The translations under genes and the position numbers were made by a program. Shown here one piece after another: positions 21,388-32,596 of a stretch of DNA of 64,000 bases. The stretch is from Symsagittifera roscoffensis. Taxonomy: Eukaryota; Xenacoelomorpha; Acoela; Convolutidae. Position 1 is the stretch's first letter. Each line of letters opens with the position of its first letter. The DNA lies in assembly GCF_963678635.1 (NCBI RefSeq), contig NC_087065.1, positions 24,263,254 to 24,327,253 of the forward strand. The letters run 5' to 3'. The notes beneath the pieces are model-generated. The model saw nothing but the letters and a program-made list of their open reading frames with translations, did no database searches and was not told where the DNA came from.

Positions 21388-21393
21388 AATAAA
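21388..21393 (+). terminator. Polyadenylation signal of the zinc-finger gene
   Basis: AATAAA about 80 bp after the stop at 21308, followed by an A-run and a T/G-rich stretch. A second aataaa lies near 21437. Position is typical of a short animal 3' UTR. Confidence 0.65.
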
Positions 21394-21439
21394 AAAAGTT
21401 TCAATGTTCTATTAAATGCAATGGGCTACAAGTCAAATA

Positions 21440-22189
21440 AAACTTTATTTCCAAGTGTTAAACAAGTTGATGCGCAAAAGTAAGAGAAAGTTCCGATTAC
21501 ACTGACTAAAGAAAAGGTAAGTAAAAATAAGAAACAAATCTAAGCAAAATTTTATAAAAAAATTCGAATAAGTTCTACTGATTTAGATAAAAATACTAAT
21601 CAAAACAACACGTTAGAACTGTAGTAATAAAATATGGTTAAATTTATAATAAGAAGGTCAGTTTTTTGATTTTCAGACAAATTTTCCATAACACAGACTT
21701 TTTATTCATGATTATTTTTTGCAATGCAAAATACAATTGAAAAGGGGTTAAATTTATACTACAAATCACCCAATGAAAACCTTTTAAACGTTTTTGGTAA
21801 ATTACTTATATTGTTCCTTCTTACTTTGAGAAGCAGTCGGAAAAAAAAGCACTGCAAATGTATGTTTTGCAAAAAAAAAGTGCTGAGAAAGGTGAACCGA
21901 CCAAATTGAATTTTCGAGGTCTCTACAAACATTTGAAAAAGCTAGGGGAGTGGGGGATATCTGGTCTACAACCTATTTGTTGAGATAGGAAATCACATTT
22001 CTAATCTATCATGAAAAAAATGAATTTTCTCATATAGTAAGCTTCATGATGTTTTAACATACCATTTTTAAGTTGAAAAACGCGTTGCTACAACACATAT
22101 AAAAGATAGGGAAGAGACCTGGCTTCAGGAAGATCAAATTTTGGATGGAAAAATTCAGACTTAATTTTTGAGAAGTACTTTCTCTTCAT
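21440..22189. other. AT-rich intergenic DNA, no gene seen
   Basis: Only a 61-codon plus-strand frame at 21724-21909, with Cys/Lys-rich low-complexity composition and no recognisable domain. Nothing else supportable. Confidence 0.5.
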
Positions 22190-22710
22190 GTTTAGAGAAT
22201 AAGAAATTTTGAACTAAAATATGTAGTATGCTTGGCGTTTACAACAATTATATGCATCAAGGATTGATATGCGGGTAAACTAAAAACAATACTGCGCAAA
22301 TATGGGCGAAGCCTTGAATGTTCTGACTGCCTTTTAAGGTCTATGGAGCAGTAATAACCTGAAAAAATTGAACGTTTTTTTTTAAAATTGGGAATTTTTG
22401 TGAAAATCATCCCCCCACACACCATATAAGTACGCAGTGATAGATTTCGCTGCTGGTAACACTTATTTTTGGCTATTAAACCTCCTTAAACCAATTTGAA
22501 ACGAATTCTAAGACAGATTAAATCTCGGCTCACGCGTTAATAACTCGAAATATGTCTCAAACTTGGAAGCCCATAACTTTACGAAAAACGATGAGAGTTG
22601 AGAAACGTTTTCAAATTTAGGCTCCACGCAACAATACCTTTCGAACGATTTTTTAAAACGTGCAGCCAAAATAGCTAGTTATTGACTCGAAATTTGTCTG
22701 ACGAAAACAA
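22190..22710 (-). repeat. Dispersed repeat family, copy 2, opposite orientation
   Basis: Collinear with 15640-16115 when reverse-complemented: gcgaagccttgaatgttctgac, tgccttttaaggtctatgga, the ccccccacac block, cagattaaat, acgcgttaat and cgaaattt/tgtctga-gaaaaca blocks all recur in order. No ORF. Confidence 0.75.
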
Positions 22711-22769
22711 ACCACATTACGAGGCCAAACTGTGCATTCTGTGTATTGTAAGCGGAATTAGCAACAGTC

Positions 22770-23090
22770 CAAAATCAGATTTGTCGTGGAATCCGCAACA
22801 TTGATATTTTTCATTGATCTTTTTTGCTATTTTGGTTACCAAAAACATTTTACTTCTCAAACTCGCTCCAAAAATAGGCGAATTTGCGGAATCTGCGACT
22901 GTATTTACGGAATCCAGAACAGTAGGTGGAATCTACAAATAAATGATAAGATTTTTGTATCGTTAAACTGAGCTGTTGCGAAATCCACAATTGTAATAGG
23001 AATCCACAAAAGAAAAATGGAATCTGCAAATTGTAAGTGGAATCAGCAAACTATGAGTAGAATCCGCACTTTGTTTGCAGATGCAATTTA
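22770..23090 (+). repeat. Interspersed array of ggaatcyrcaa units
   Basis: About ten occurrences of a ggaatcc/t-gcaa or -acaa phrase at irregular 20-40 bp spacing (ggaatccgcaac, ggaatctgcgac, ggaatccacaa, ggaatctgcaaatt, gaatccgcac). Degenerate tandem DNA, non-coding. Confidence 0.7.
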
Positions 23091-23149
23091 CATGTAGGTT
23101 TATTTGTGGTATCGTTTTAGTTTATATATTTTATTTACTAAAAGATCAC

Positions 23150-23345
23150 CAGCAAGTTCAATCTCAATTACTAAGTTGATCAGCTACCAGTTGAAATATC
23201 TGTCAATGTCATTTCCTGTAGCCCAACTTCGATCTGAATTCATGTAAACCAACTACGATCTCAATTTCTGTCAAACATACTAAATTTCGATCCCAATTCC
23301 TGCCAACCCAATGCTGATTTCAATTCCTGCGATCAATCTCAAAAT
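23150..23345 (+). repeat. Degenerate about 35-40 bp tandem repeat
   Basis: Four to five copies of a unit reading roughly ccaac-tacgatctcaattcctgt (at about 23155, 23223, 23259, 23286 and 23311). No coding frame. Confidence 0.7.
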
Positions 23346-25600
23346 GTGCAAAATGAACAAACTAAACAAACTATGAAGTAATTTGGCATCTAAAATCATC
23401 AGTTCATTTCAATCTTTTAATTCAATTAAAATAAAAATATTTTAGTTTAGGCTTTTTCGCCTTTTTTCAAATTGCGAACATATAGTTTGTAAAAGCAAAA
23501 ACTTCAGGAACATTTTTTTCGTTTTCAAAATTATTATTTATTTCAGCTGTAAAAGTTCAAGTTTTGCTTTTTTTTATATAAAACAGATTTACTCAAATTA
23601 GTTTCTTTCAATAGATGATTTACTCCCTATGAGAAAATCACACCAAATAGATAATTTACTCCGTATGAGCATCTTTGACGGCCCGGCATAATTTTGAGAC
23701 CAAAACACATACTGCATACAGTAAAAAGAGTAGGGCAAATTACGTTTAATTTAAAGAGCTCAAATAATAACATGCAGTCATAGCATTAAACTGTATGAAT
23801 ATTTCAAGTTGTTCATTACAAGTCATAAGAAAATCTTGGGCGCAATCCGCCATAATATGTCTAAATACTTCTCGGTATTTATTCTCGACGGCATATCTAC
23901 CACATCGTCCAGCTCACGTTCTTTTTCTGCTGGCAACAAATCCCATTTTCCCCAAGCACAGAACCCCAAGATTGATGGCATCCAAAAAGTTCTGACGTTA
24001 TACTGCCCAAAACTTTAGTAGCACACCGTGTGGATGATTAACCAATGGGCTTTCTGGTTACTGGTGACGCATCTTTTTTTTGCCATAAAAATCGCAAAAT
24101 TTGGCTAATTTGGCAGATTTCAGATAATTTTGTTCTAAGACCAAGCACAAAAGAGTAAATTATATATTGTTTTTGGAAATAAATCGAAATTGTAACAAAC
24201 AGCCAAAAACCAAAAAATTTTCACGAGCAAGCTATGTCATAACAGAAGGCATTCTCAGGGCGACACCCGCATTTTCGATAGAACTCCTTCCAGCAAATGC
24301 TCGTTTTATCATTCAATCGAGTAACAAATAATCAAAACGGAACAATTCTCCGGCGCGCAAGATAGTCGATCCTAGCTATAATCACAAATTAGAATACGGT
24401 GTATAATGAAAATACGGTAAATTTTAATATCTATAAAATTAAAAATCAGTTGCATCTAGAAAAGCAGTATATTTTTTCAGGTTATCAGATGAAATTGGTG
24501 ATCTTATACAGGTTATCAGGTTAGTTGGTTGTGATTAATTAGTGGATTAGTTACACATTTGGTTAGTTACATGATAAACTTACCTGAATTACAGCATTGA
24601 TGCATGGAGCAAATTTCAAGGGGATGTCACTTTCTGGCAACTCAAAATGATCAAGGCGACCTCAAAATATCTTCATGCGATTTTTCACCCTTGTTTTTTG
24701 GCCTTGAGCTCTGAGGATTTTTGACGGTTCTAGGTTTCTCAGCATCCTTAATCATGAATTTTATGAAATTGTATGGCAGTGAATCTTCGACTCGTTTCCT
24801 TGAATCATCTTGTGACTCGTTTCCCAAATCAGAGTGCTTAACGTATAAACGGCCAATTCCACTGCCTGATGGTCCATTCCCCGCAAAATTCTGAAGTTTG
24901 TCGACGAAACGAACTGTGCACTGGTACACGAAAGGGTCAATCTCTTTTTTTTTGACACTCCCAGCACGTTGAAAAAAAATTATCGAAACCCTGTGCAGCC
25001 GTTTGAGGTTGAACGATAGCTTCTGCTTTCTCGAATTCCGCCTATTGCTGATGACACAAGCATCATTGTGTTCTTAGAATTTTCTTAAGCCAAGCTGCTG
25101 CGTTTTCTTTTCTGTCTTCTGGAACGTTAAACATGGCACTTCCCGGCCAATCAGACCGCTTAATTTTTACGCAGAAAACGCTGTTTAATGAAAAAATTAC
25201 AGCACTTTCCTAGATGGAAGTGACGGCATCGAGAGTTTGTACTTTTTGCTTTGCCCAAAATTTCTACTTTGCATGATGACATGTATGAAAGACTCTAATA
25301 TGACTGAACTGAGGAGCGATTGAATGGTTGAAATCAAATGAGTTTACTTCAAGAATTGACTAATGGCAACTTCTTTGATACAGGACTAATGCGTCCCTGA
25401 TAATGAAGGTTTTAATCATAGGATTTGCACTGTCTGGTTCCGCTTATCAGTGAAGCCGTCATTATCAATCAGCCGTCTTATCTTTAAGCAGTCGTAATGT
25501 ATATATGCATATATGTGCTAGAAAGAGTGGAAAGTGTCGAAGCTATTCCTTGGTGGACTCTTATCTTGTTCCACCTCTTATCTTGACCTGGTGCTTAGAT
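23346..25600. other. No supportable gene
   Basis: AT-rich DNA with a short repeat (atagatgatttactccctatgag / atagataatttactccgtatgag near 23613 and 23648). Small conflicting frames occur on both strands, 66-69 codons plus at 23.8-24.0 kb and 68-92 codons minus at 24.65-24.97 kb. None has a recognisable domain or plausible splice context. Confidence 0.45.
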
Positions 25601-25604
25601 TAAA

Positions 25605-26299
25605 ATGGTGCTGATAAGTGATGGGAGCTTGGTCGCAAAGTTGGAACCAGTTCCTCCTCATTTTGTGCTCAATATTAGTTGCATCTCTCATTTTTCACCC
25701 GAATCTAATAAAAACTTAAGTAATCAAGTAAAATGTCAAATGCTGAAAGCTCATGTCAAGTTCCTTCCAGTTTCTCCATCACCATTTGCAGTGCCTTCCA
25801 ACATCCCTGTGCCTCCGTCACCACTCGCAGCACCAGAGACAACATCGTTTTCTCCTCCGACACCGGTAACCCCTTTGCGAGCGCCCCCGCGACCTTTCGC
25901 CCCGCCAATTTCGCCGACATATGGCCAACCATATATCCCTCTGCGACTTGTCCATTCAGGCCCCTCGATGGATGGTACATCAGTTCCAGCCTCAGCAATA
26001 TCAGCCATATCCAGCCTACCTAGGTTTCTATATGTCAGCATCAGCTTATCTGACTTATCTATGGCTATCTTCGTTTCCTCGAGAAAAGGAAAAATGACCG
26101 CATGTCCATGAGAGGCGAACCCACTTTCGCACGGAACCACGAGCCGATGATCCCACGGAACCACGAGACCACAGGAATGACGAGCACTCATGAAGCCGCA
26201 AAAGAGATCATGCAGAGCCAGAGAAGGAAGGCGAAACTTCTAGTAGAAGAAATAACTGTAAAAGCAAGCACATTATACAATCACAAAAACTTTTGTTAA
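25605..26299 (+). pseudogene. Proline-rich frame, upstream part of a decayed SET-domain gene
   Basis: Frame 25605-26111 (168 residues) has a Pro-rich middle (PPTPVTPLRAPPRPFAPP). A shifted frame reads FQPQQYQPYPAYLGFYM, and 26102-26299 encodes a Lys/Arg/Glu-rich helix (EIMQSQRRKAKLLVEE). Frame changes within it imply decay or unseen introns. No domain recognised; linkage to the SET fragment downstream rests only on strand and proximity. Confidence 0.4.
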
Positions 26300-27430
26300 A
26301 CTAGATATCGACACGAAATTATATTAATTTTAGCAACCTGGAAAAGTCTCCCGAGCCGGAAACGCGATAATAAACGAGACTCTCAAAACAATCATTTTAC
26401 AGACTGTCGAGAAGTCGAAAGGCTGCGCCGTAAAAAGCTACGGAACCTTGACCCACAAAAAAAAACAAATGACCTTCTTTCAGGGCCATTGTCACTTTTG
26501 TATTTACATGCACGGGGATGCTCGAGAAAATGATCGCCATCAGCACGGTACATGCTGTCATCGAGGTGTTTGTCAATATAGTCGAAAAAAGGGCAACGAA
26601 GACAATACCGTGGAGCTGAGCGTACAACCAGCAGCCTGTTATTATCTTTGTAAATCTAAAATACTGATTTGATGAAAAAATACTGATGATTCGATTTGTT
26701 AACTCGATTCTATACTATCAATTTCTCGCGTCTCCAACAGAATTCCAGTCTGGCTAGTAAATTTATGAAATTGTTCTATACGGAGTCCAGAACCCATTTA
26801 AGGAGGAGCAATATAAACTGTTATTCAGCAGGCTGTTCGGGACACCAAAAACCTGGTGATGACTCAACTGTTTTTCATCAATTCATCTGGGAAAGCGGTG
26901 TTCCGGGTTGATTCACTAGTTGATCAGTTCAAACGCCGGGTAGATCAATATAATGTTCATGTTTCTTCCAAAGGGGTTTATATCTCAAAAGAGAAACCGA
27001 TATGGAATCACATGTATTCATTTTCAATTTTTATAGACTAGCTTCAAAAATCTGAACAAGCCGAGGCGCTCTCTCGCACGTAAGGTTGCGAGGCTTATGT
27101 TTTTGTCTACAAACCCTACATTAGAGATGAAGAAGCTGAAAAAGCAAGCTTCAGAAATTCACCAGAAGTTAGACGGATATACGTACGAAGAGGTTCTGCT
27201 TGCAGTGCGATCCCGACTAGATTCTTAACGTTATGTTCGCCATTTGCAGCGCGTACAGATATTCGCTCAGCAGAAGACGACATCTCATGTGGTGTCGAGT
27301 AAAATTACAAGCTTTTGTTCAAAGCAGAAGTGGGCAACCCATGACCTGAAGAAGGTGGCTGACCATGTGGCGAAGCTGCTCAATAGTTGGTCGAAGAGAA
27401 AGTTTCATACGCTTGAGTAATCTCCAAGCC
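26300..27430 (+). pseudogene. Broken coding fragments upstream of the SET domain
   Basis: Short plus-strand frames in different phases: one with EVERLRRKKLRNLDPQKK near 26.41 kb; 26856-27041 (VDSLVDQFKRRVDQYNVHV, then GVYISKEKPIWNHMYSF); and from 27045 NLNKPRRSLARKVARLMFL, then KKLKKQASEIHQKLDGYTYEEVLLAVRSRL. They look protein-like and are on the same strand, but each is closed by stops. I do not recognise the family. Confidence 0.4.
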
Positions 27431-27599
27431 TGAAATAAACCACCAACGACATTGAGAGGTTTTCATATAAACTTCAGTAAGTGTTGCAGAGTAGTGTATT
27501 GACCAAGAGCTGTTAGTGAAATTTCCGTCTTGGGAAGAGGGACTTCTAATTTTAATGACTCGATATATCTTAATAAAAATTCATTTTTGAGTAAAAAAT

Positions 27600-28013
27600 T
27601 TGACTTTTCTTTTTACTAGGTTTGATTTTGATTGTTTTGCAATCATTCAAGAAAGATGACGTGTTGGTGGATTATCACGGGAAAGTAGTCACCAACATCA
27701 ATTGCGGCCAGTAACGCCTCCAATAAGGAGTTCTAAGTGAATATTAGATAATGCGGGTCCTCCCAGGCAATTGACCAACGCTTCAAATGAATACTGCCCA
27801 TTACATAAATGCAACGGGTGCCTGGGCCGTTTAGCGAAACACGTCTCCCAGAAGATAGACGAGGCTAATATGAAGATGGTAGAAGTTGTATTTCCCTGCA
27901 TAGGTGAAAAATTAGTCATCCTAAAAGCCACGAGAGACATTGTACCTTTCGAGCAACTGCACTTTGACTATGGAGACAAAAATACTCAAACGTTGTTTGA
28001 TGACAGCATTTGA
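27600..28013 (+). pseudogene. KMT5A/PR-Set7-like SET domain, frameshifted
   Basis: Two pieces in different frames. 27640-27713 reads FKKDDVLVDYHGKVV, like the entry of a SET domain (GDxVxEYHG). 27741-28013 reads EYC..CNGCLGRLAKH, then FPCIGEKLVILKATRDIVPFEQLHFDYGD, the C-terminal half of KMT5A-type SET domains (GRLINHS, then ILIASRDI..GEELLYDYGD). SET domains transfer methyl groups to lysine, KMT5A to histone H4 Lys20. Here NHS is replaced by KHV and the middle is lost, so it is probably inactive. Such copies are sometimes transposon-borne. Confidence 0.7.
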
Positions 28014-28358
28014 AGGAATTTTGGGTTTTAAAAAACCTCGTTTTGAACGTTTTGTCAGTTTTATTTTCGAATTCAATTAGAATTAATAACAATTTATATT
28101 TTTGATCGTGATTTTATATTTTGGAACTGTTTTGATTTAAGTTCAGATTAAATTCAAAAATTTTTTTGCTCCAAATTTTAAGAAGACAGCTTTTCATCCC
28201 TCATTTTCATAAGACAAGACAAATTTTTAAATTTAGGCAATTATGCGGCTTACTTTATCAAAAGTACAGCCACTACGACTAATGAAACATGCAATTCATT
28301 TCAAAAAACATACTCACAAAAAACCGGCTAAAGCGTAAGTTTGTTCAAAAACCGTGGT
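28014..28358. other. AT-rich spacer, nothing seen
   Basis: No frame, repeat or motif of note between the SET remnant and the MITE. Confidence 0.5.
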
Positions 28359-28663
28359 CTTAAGGAAAAACTAATCTGTTTTTTTTTTCGACCGTGTTAG
28401 TTAATAGAAAATGCATTTAAGATAATAAATGAATGTGAAAACGGTCGCGTTAATTGTACACTCTAGCCTCAACCATGTTATTTGCTTTGATTATTTCATT
28501 AGTACTGTAAAATCAGTATCAGTGAAATAATCAAGCGTATAACATTGTTGAGGTTTTGGTGTACGTTTAACGTAACAATTTTCACGTTCCTTTTAATATC
28601 TTAAGATCCACCATTTTCTGTTAACTAACACGGTCGAAAAAAAAAGATCAGTTTTTCCTTAAG
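28359..28663. mobile_element. TTAA-flanked MITE with long inverted repeats
   Basis: Terminal TTAA at 28360-28363 and 28659-28662 bracket inverted arms starting GGAAAAACTAATCTG and continuing cgaccgtgttagttaa, gaaaatg and acgttaa-like blocks, roughly 130-150 bp each. The centre is a further small inverted pair (tgattatttca / tgaaataatca). TTAA duplication is typical of piggyBac-type elements; no transposase is present. Confidence 0.8.
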
Positions 28664-29109
28664 TTCAGAGTTCACTCAAAAAAATTGTAAGGGTAAAATT
28701 ACTCCTAATGAGTTAAGCTTCAAGTTTTGAATAGCTTCTTTTTTGAATATCTGGCTGGTGCGAACCAATTCATTTTTACATTCGACGGCGTTTACGAATT
28801 ATTTCGCAGTATGCCCTAGTTTTAAACTTAAAACTAGGATTGATTATGACGGTTGATTCATCCTAATGAAAATGGATTCAGTTCTTACAATAATAGCTTA
28901 ATACAAAAAGTTTCCTTTAGCCGAGTTAAGCCAACCAATAAAATTGCTAGTTTTTTTAAATATCCCTAGGCACTTTGTTCATTACTTATACATTTAAAAT
29001 GAACGGAATTGTTTGGTTTGACAGTTTGAATTGGTTGCGTTAAGCCGCGGGCGTGACTGTTTTTGAAATGACAACAAAGATTTGCTGGGATATGTCAATG
29101 ACTATTGAT

Positions 29110-29520
29110 TATGATTGTTTAGGAACTTTAAGTTTGCAAATAAAAATGGCGGTTTTCAATTGAACGTTTAATTTGTAAAAGGGTATATCCACGAACTTAA
29201 TGAAGTAAAGGTTCAAGGTGTGTTCTGGAATTCCACTCACAATGTTTAAAAATTTGTCCCTAAGATCCGCATTCGTTTTTTCTAGCTATATTCTTTGTTC
29301 AAGGCTCTTGGTAACCAAATTACGGATTAACAAATCAAAATGGCCGTTTCAAATAAGTGTTTCAAACTATTTAAATTCTAAAAGGATATTTCAACGTATT
29401 TAATTAAATAAAGATTCAAGATTTGTTCGTAGATTCTACTAACAATGGTTAAATGTTTGTTCGTAATATCCGCATTCGTTGTTCTAGCTAGCCATTGTTC
29501 AAGCTAGTTATTGCTGATAT
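29110..29520 (+). repeat. Diverged tandem duplication, unit about 200 bp
   Basis: 29120-29310 and 29325-29510 align through aaatggc(g/c)gtttcaa, a ttaatt-taaaaggatat block, caaggtttgttc and atccgcattcgtt-ttctagcta. Each ends in a ttgttcaagct phrase. Non-coding. Confidence 0.7.
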
Positions 29521-29579
29521 CTCACTTACAATCTGGAAACGGCTTACAGTTCGTGGAATCAATAAAAAACTATCGCGCT

Positions 29580-30725
29580 CGTATACAAAAATTTATTTAT
29601 AAATATCAGGTGAGATCACTTAAAAACAGCTACTCGGGTCCTCCACCTTTCAGAGGGGAGAATTAACTGGCCTTATGCCGAGGGTATCATCTGGGAGCCA
29701 CCCAGACTCATTGTCGCCCAAAAATGTTTAAAAAATGATAGAAAGGTCCACGAAAGATATAGATGGGCCCCGCAAAAACAAGAAAAACAGAAAAAACTAA
29801 TCAGCATGTTTTCGAATAAAACAGACTAGTCGACGTGATAATATTGTATTCGTAAATGTAACCATTTCTTATGGCCAAAAACTAGCTGACATGGCCATAT
29901 GGCTCGTACCCGTTGGCTACGGTTGTTGTTGTTGGCAGTAGCCTCGTTAACCCTGGTTCCGTTTTTTAAGTTAATTGTGGTTTCGTCTCGTCCATCGTCC
30001 AGTGTTATTGGCCCCCCGACGAGATATGTGGGGCATAACACTAACTTGGGTTACTTGAACGTAGTTTTAACACTGGACTCGTCGAAATTGATCTCTCGTT
30101 TTTTAGTGCTCTTGTGAGGTCAGCATCCTCTGTCAAGCTAATTAATTCTTTCAAGGGAGCTTAGCTCTCCCGCACTCATTGCTATGTGAGCTGAGTTTGT
30201 TCAGCTACACGAAGGGGGTACTTGGGGTTCGGTATTTGGGATATGCGGCAATTTTTCAGCTCTTTTTTTCCCTTAGAGCCATGATTGCAGAAATTCTACT
30301 TCCACTACCAGTTCGACATTGCTCCATCAAAAGTCGTCGCTTGTCATTGACGTGAATAGCTGAATTATTCACCGGATATAGCTGCTTATTTCGGATCAAT
30401 ATGTGAATCAGAGTACAGAGAGTCAACTATGTAATCTAGCTTCAAAAACTTGAAATCACTTGAAAACACTCAATGGCAGTAGTTGAAATTTTTTTGCCAG
30501 CTCTTGCGTTTGGTTTTTGCTCAGTATCACTAGATTCCAAATCACTTGTTGACTCGTTTCCAGCTACTCGGTTTTGCAACCTTTCCTCCACAGTTATCGT
30601 TCTTTAGACCAAATCTTTGTCGTCTTTCATCAAAACAAAGCAATTAAGTGTCTTGGAATGTCCCCGAATACTGGTTCGAGCAATGCTTTTGGACAGTACC
30701 TCCTGAAGCATAGATCCATTTTTTT
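29580..30725. other. No supportable gene; possible LTR-like flank
   Basis: Overlapping 71-72 codon frames on both strands at 29.83-30.12 kb are mutually exclusive and unrecognised. GC content is higher than the surroundings in 29.64-29.72 and 30.12-30.24 kb, as in retroelement leaders, but no terminal repeat is seen. Confidence 0.35.
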
Positions 30726-30727
30726 TT

Positions 30728-31430
30728 TCAAATTTCCACCACAGCTTCTGGTGCTAGATTCGGTTTCACTTTCTTTCTAGCAATTGCTGCCGCTGTACAT
30801 CCTAAAGTATCCAACATATGAAATCGGAAACCAAAAAACAGTAGACTAGATTGACGCTTTTCACCGGCGGCAACTTTCGGAATATCCAGATTTTCTTGAT
30901 ATATTTGTAAATAGAAGGGGATAAGATTGGTTCCTCCTAAGACGTCTCCCGCGTTGTTTAGAAAAGTACCTGTGCACTTGCCAGACTTTAGTAGTTTACA
31001 GAATAAAAAAAACTTTTCGAGGAACAATGGTATTGGTCATGCAATCTTCCTCCACCTCGCCTTGTCCTACTTCAAAAATCGTTGTTCTCATATTGGTTGA
31101 ATTTTTCGATAGCTTCGCACTAATGTTCCCAGTGACTTCGTATAAAAGTTGCTCACCACAAGCTCTGGCATTGAGACTAATTTTAGTTTGTAGGGGGTCA
31201 ACCCTTGTTTTCAAAAGATAAGCACCGAAACTTGATAAAAGACTTCAGCCCAGTTCTCGTACTCTGAAGCGTTAAAATCACTCTTGCTCTCAGTAATTTC
31301 GTGCATTCGTTCAAGCTCCTTCTCAAAAAATGTCACTGGCATCTTTAGTGGTGGTGCACCCGAGGCTATTTCCAGGGACTTTTGAGACGAGACTCGGGTA
31401 GGGGGCTTGTAGCACTTTTACAGACTTAAC
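30728..31430 (-). pseudogene. Unrecognised minus-strand coding fragments
   Basis: Frames 30728-31027 (99 residues) and 30996-31214 (72) overlap in different phases. A further piece around 31.21-31.35 kb reads FFEKELERMHEITESKSDFNA. They are protein-like and collinear, but I see no domain; possibly decayed transposable-element genes. Confidence 0.35.
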
Positions 31431-31744
31431 GTACGTATCTGTATTTTTTCGGGGCGAAAAACAACTTCATTTTTCCATAATTTTTCAGAGAGATCTTCAA
31501 TTTTTAGCTAGCCTCTTTCATTTCCTCCTTCTCAGCAATGACCCTCGGTGCTCAGATTCCAGAAAGAGAGACTGCACCCACTTTGCCAGCTTTCTCTGCT
31601 CCTCCAGTCGAAACAGTGGTGAAATGAAAAAATTTCAGGTCAAATTTTCCTCAAAGCGCAGAATGGCAAAATTTCCGTGAGGATGCATATCATCGGTTAT
31701 TTTTTGTGCGATTTTAAGAAGATCCGTTTCCACTTATCGAGTGA

Positions 31745-32089
31745 TCACGTGGGTGGCATCTGGATCAATCCAACGAATAACTTTGATGCTGACCAGTGAC
31801 GTCTCGGGTAACTCTTTTCGAAATGGCAAATTGAGTTCAGTTCTTTTACCAGTCTCCGGCTGCAAGTTAGTGGCCAGAAGTCTGTAGTGTCGTTAGACCA
31901 ATACATTGGGAGCCACGAGACTATATCAGATGCCTGCTCATTATGGACAACACTAACCAGCCGCAACAAAAAAGGTGAATCGCCACTATAGATCAGCTTG
32001 GCTCCTAAATATCCTAGGGAATTTATTTGGCTCAACAACCAGCCTGATTCTTGGTCGCCTCTTGTGGTGTGACAAACGTTCTGCTCCAT
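31745..32089 (-). pseudogene. Unrecognised minus-strand frame with Trp-rich segment
   Basis: 114 residues containing DIVSWLPMYWSNDTTDFWPLTCSR and GAKLIYSGDSPFLLRLVSV. Composition looks like genuine protein. No confident family. Neighbours on the same strand at 30.7-31.4 and 32.6-33.8 kb may belong to the same decayed gene. Confidence 0.4.
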
Positions 32090-32596
32090 AGCCTATCTGC
32101 TGTCTTTTCCAGGGTACGTTGAACATTTGTCGAATAAGTTAGGAGCAAACAACATATCCAATTTGCGACATGAAACGATCGGATTTGAATTTGAACATAT
32201 GTGAGTTCTTTTTGTTGAATTTCGCATCATTATAGCGCTACCTGGTTTCAAAAGATAAGATCGTTCCAAATGCTGAGAAAATACTTGGTTGTGGATTACA
32301 TTAACATTGGTTCACTATTTGCTCCTAAATTCCTCTCTAGTTTTTGTCCATATGCAGAAACATTTTGCGACATGGACAAACATTATTTTGGAAAATCAAA
32401 TGCTTCTTGGAGCCAAAAAATCTAATTTAGTTATATTAAGCAAACAAGTTTACCTCATAATAACCATATGACTTGTGGGCGATGCTTTGACCAACAACCC
32501 TGAGTGATGTTTTTCTAAAGTAAAAAAAATATATAAAGTATCTAAAACAAAACTGACTTACCTGCGAAACAGAAAACGCTGAGAGTCGACTGTGCC

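Noticed and set aside
25751-26191. 146-codon minus-strand Gly-rich frame
   Set aside because: It is the exact antisense of the Pro-rich plus-strand frame; Gly-rich complement of Pro codons is a standard shadow.
29826-30117. Signal-peptide-like plus frame MARTRWLRLLLLAVASL
   Set aside because: Short, Leu-rich start by chance; overlapped by an equally long minus-strand frame, no downstream domain.
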